Source of the DNA: Planctomycetia bacterium | GTDB lineage: Bacteria; Planctomycetota; Planctomycetia; Pirellulales; UBA1268 | NCBI GenBank assembly: GCA_009926295.1 | Contig: RFPF01000047.1 | Span: 1 to 15,704 of the forward strand | Length of the DNA stretch: 15,704 bases | Direction: 5' to 3' | Shown here: one piece after another, positions 6,474-15,704 of the stretch | Layout of the letters: each line of letters opens with the position of its first letter | Position numbering within the stretch: the first letter of the stretch is position 1 | Made by a program: the position numbers and the translations under genes | Notes under the pieces: generated by a model | Databases searched by the model: none | What the model saw: only the letters and a program-made list of their open reading frames with translations | What the model was told of the DNA's origin: nothing

Positions 6474-6899
6474 ATGGCAACGGCTGAAGCAACGCGTGAG
6501 TTCTCGAAGGAAACCAAGGAGCTGGGCGACAAGATCGTCGCGTTGTCGCTCAAGGCGGCGAAGGAACTCTCCGACTATCTCGACGAGGTTCACGGCATCA
6601 AGCCGGCGGCTGGCGGTGCAGTCGTCATGGCCGCGCCGGGCGGCGCGGGTGGCGCGGCTGCCGGTGGCGCCGAGGCGGCCGCAGAAAAGACGGAGTTCGA
6701 CGTCGTCCTCGACGCGTTCGGCGACAACAAGATCGGCGTCATCAAGGTAGTGCGCTCGGCGACCGGGCTCGGCCTCAAGGAGGCCAAGGACCTGGTCGAG
6801 GGCGCGCCCGCCAAGGTGAAGGAAGGCATCTCGAAGGCCGACGCCGAGAAGCTGAAGAAGGAGCTTGAGGAGGCCGGCGCCAAGGTCTCGATCAAGTAA
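6474..6899 (+). CDS. rplL: 50S ribosomal protein L7/L12
   Basis: L7/L12, 141 residues, the multi-copy stalk protein that recruits translational GTPases such as the EF-Tu encoded upstream. The N-terminal dimerisation and L10-binding domain covers about 1-45. A long Ala/Gly hinge (about 46-70, with GGAGGAAAGGAEAAAE) links it to the C-terminal factor-binding domain (71-141), which contains the signature KVVRSATGLGLKEAKDLVE and KKELEEAGAKV. It is about 20 residues longer than the Escherichia coli protein, from a slightly longer N-terminus and the extended hinge. AGGA at 6461-6464 lies nine bases before the ATG, a strong site that fits the need for several copies per ribosome. Confidence 0.97.
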   Translation: MATAEATREFSKETKELGDKIVALSLKAAKELSDYLDEVHGIKPAAGGAVVMAAPGGAGGAAAGGAEAAAEKTEFDVVLDAFGDNKIGVIKVVRSATGLGLKEAKDLVEGAPAKVKEGISKADAEKLKKELEEAGAKVSIK

Positions 6900-6934
6900 A
6901 AACCTGCGAAAACGGCCGCCGGATGGTCGGGATG

Positions 6935-6963
6935 TTGGTGTCTCGCCCGTCGTTCGGTATAGT
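6935..6963 (+). promoter_or_regulatory. Candidate promoter for rpoBC
   Basis: In the 212-base gap between rplL and rpoB, TTGGTG (6935-6940) and TATAGT (6958-6963) are separated by exactly 17 bases and match the sigma-70 pattern in three of six and five of six positions. A T-rich stretch follows the -10 element. Transcription would start near 6970 and give a leader of about 140 bases. It would allow rpoBC to be expressed apart from the ribosomal protein genes; readthrough from rplL is also likely. Confidence 0.5.
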
Positions 6964-7022
6964 TTTTGCTGGTCTTGATCGCCCCGCAGCCGCCCCCTCG
7001 CTTCGCCCTTCCGTGTCGTGAC

Positions 7023-7067
7023 CGGCTCCCGGCCTGAAACGCTTCCCCGGCGTTCGGTCCGGAGCCG
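7023..7067 (+). promoter_or_regulatory. Structured leader upstream of rpoB
   Basis: CGGCTCC (7023-7029) pairs with GGAGCCG (7061-7067), and within it AACGC (7038-7042) pairs with GCGTT (7050-7054) around loop TTCCCCG, giving a two-tier hairpin ending 44 bases before the rpoB start codon. There is no T-tract, so it is not an ordinary terminator. It could be a stability or autoregulatory element. The rest of the 6900-7111 gap is C/T-rich and holds no gene I can support. Confidence 0.4.
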
Positions 7068-7111
7068 CACGGTTCCTCGCCCGTCAAGACAGCCCCTGGA
7101 GCTTTTCGTTC

Positions 7112-10864
<3,753 letters not shown>

Positions 10865-10906
10865 GCGGGTGCGGCCGCAGCCAGATCGAGAGTCGAAAGC
10901 AACTCC

Positions 10907-10911
10907 AGGAG
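10907..10911 (+). promoter_or_regulatory. Ribosome-binding site fixing the rpoC GTG start
   Basis: AGGAG lies seven bases before the GTG at 10919. The protein begins conserved-looking within a few residues of this codon and no in-frame ATG lies nearby upstream, so this site decides the start. Confidence 0.75.
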
Positions 10912-10918
10912 ATCACAC

Positions 10919-15265
<4,347 letters not shown>

Positions 15266-15353
15266 TCGCCCCGTCTGGACTGGAACGGCCCGAAATGCCG
15301 AACTATCGTCGAGGAGGCCGCCAGCGGGCGCGGCAGCCGAGATGGAGCGTTCG

Positions 15354-15704
15354 ATGTCGAGCCGTGACCTCCTGAAGAACCGGTCGGCGCCGTGGCGGTC
15401 GCTCGGTGGTGCGGCCATTCTCGTGGCCCTGGCCGCCCCGGCCGTGAACGCACAGATCAACGCCTACAACCCGTACGCCGACAGCCAGGCACACCTGCCG
15501 CCCGTCGCCCCCGACGGAACGCTGCGGTGGGGCACGTTCTACAAGTCGGCCGCCATCCAGAAGGCCTACGAGCGACTCTGGAACCTCGGCGCCTGCCGCA
15601 ACACGAACATGGCGATCACCGTGCCGGTGGAGATGAACAAGGTTGCGGTCGACGGCCTGCCCGAGGAGGAATTCCGCGGTGTGGCGCTGGGTGCGAGCGG
15701 CACG
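15354..15704 (+). CDS. Secreted protein of unknown function (3' end outside window)
   Basis: I do not recognise this gene. The frame is open to the window edge (117 codons visible). The product begins with a short basic segment, then a hydrophobic stretch GGAAILVALAAPAV and a plausible signal-peptidase site after VNA, so it is probably exported. The mature part starts QINAYNPYADSQAHLPP and is hydrophilic with aromatic residues; one Cys is visible. I chose the ATG at 15354, which has GGAG six bases upstream; an in-frame ATG at 15342 would add four residues, and AGGAGG at 15312 seems too far from either. It starts 88 bases after rpoC, on the same strand, where many bacteria have rpsL, so the ribosomal synteny ends here. 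Base composition resembles its neighbours. Confidence 0.7.
   Translation, partial: MSSRDLLKNRSAPWRSLGGAAILVALAAPAVNAQINAYNPYADSQAHLPPVAPDGTLRWGTFYKSAAIQKAYERLWNLGACRNTNMAITVPVEMNKVAVDGLPEEEFRGVALGASGT

Overview
The window is a GC-rich (roughly mid-60s percent by eye, not computed) chromosomal segment. It carries one of the most conserved gene clusters in bacteria: tRNA genes, EF-Tu, SecE, NusG, ribosomal proteins L11, L1, L10 and L7/L12, and the two large RNA polymerase subunits. A planctomycete (Pirellulales-like) is the best guess. The protein flavour points there: an EF-Tu with a switch I reading KTVTI instead of RGITI, an RpoB starting with PDLTEIQ-type sequence and carrying a GRGELSQVVDQTNP rifampicin region, and long N-terminal additions on NusG and SecE. 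This assignment rests on memory of the families, not on a search.

Layout: (a) 1-161 holds no gene I can support. (b) 162-1346 is a response-regulator/PP2C (SpoIIE/RsbU-type) phosphatase. (c) 1454-1892 is a cluster of four tRNAs in the order Thr(TGT), Tyr(GTA), Gly(TCC), Thr(GGT), followed by tuf. This is the same order as thrU-tyrU-glyT-thrT-tufB in Escherichia coli. (d) A strong intrinsic terminator follows tuf, and only four bases later comes tRNA-Trp(CCA), then secE and nusG. (e) rplK, rplA, rplJ and rplL follow, with hairpins just before rplJ and between rplJ and rplL. (f) A plausible sigma-70-like promoter and a structured leader precede rpoB, which is followed by rpoC with a GTG start. 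(g) The window ends inside an unrecognised gene for a secreted protein. All genes lie on the plus strand.

Functionally the locus ties translation to transcription: tRNAs and their carrier EF-Tu, the ribosomal GTPase centre (L11) and stalk (L10 and L12) that EF-Tu uses, the L1 stalk protein, the transcription-translation factor NusG, the translocon subunit SecE, and the RNA polymerase catalytic core. I found no mobile element, CRISPR array, phage gene or new defence-like system; this is core genome. The points worth a second look are molecular: the atypical EF-Tu GTPase motifs, an exact 11-residue triple repeat in the L12-binding tail of L10, substitutions at antibiotic-contact positions in L11 and RpoB, the terminator abutting tRNA-Trp, and several structured intergenic RNAs.
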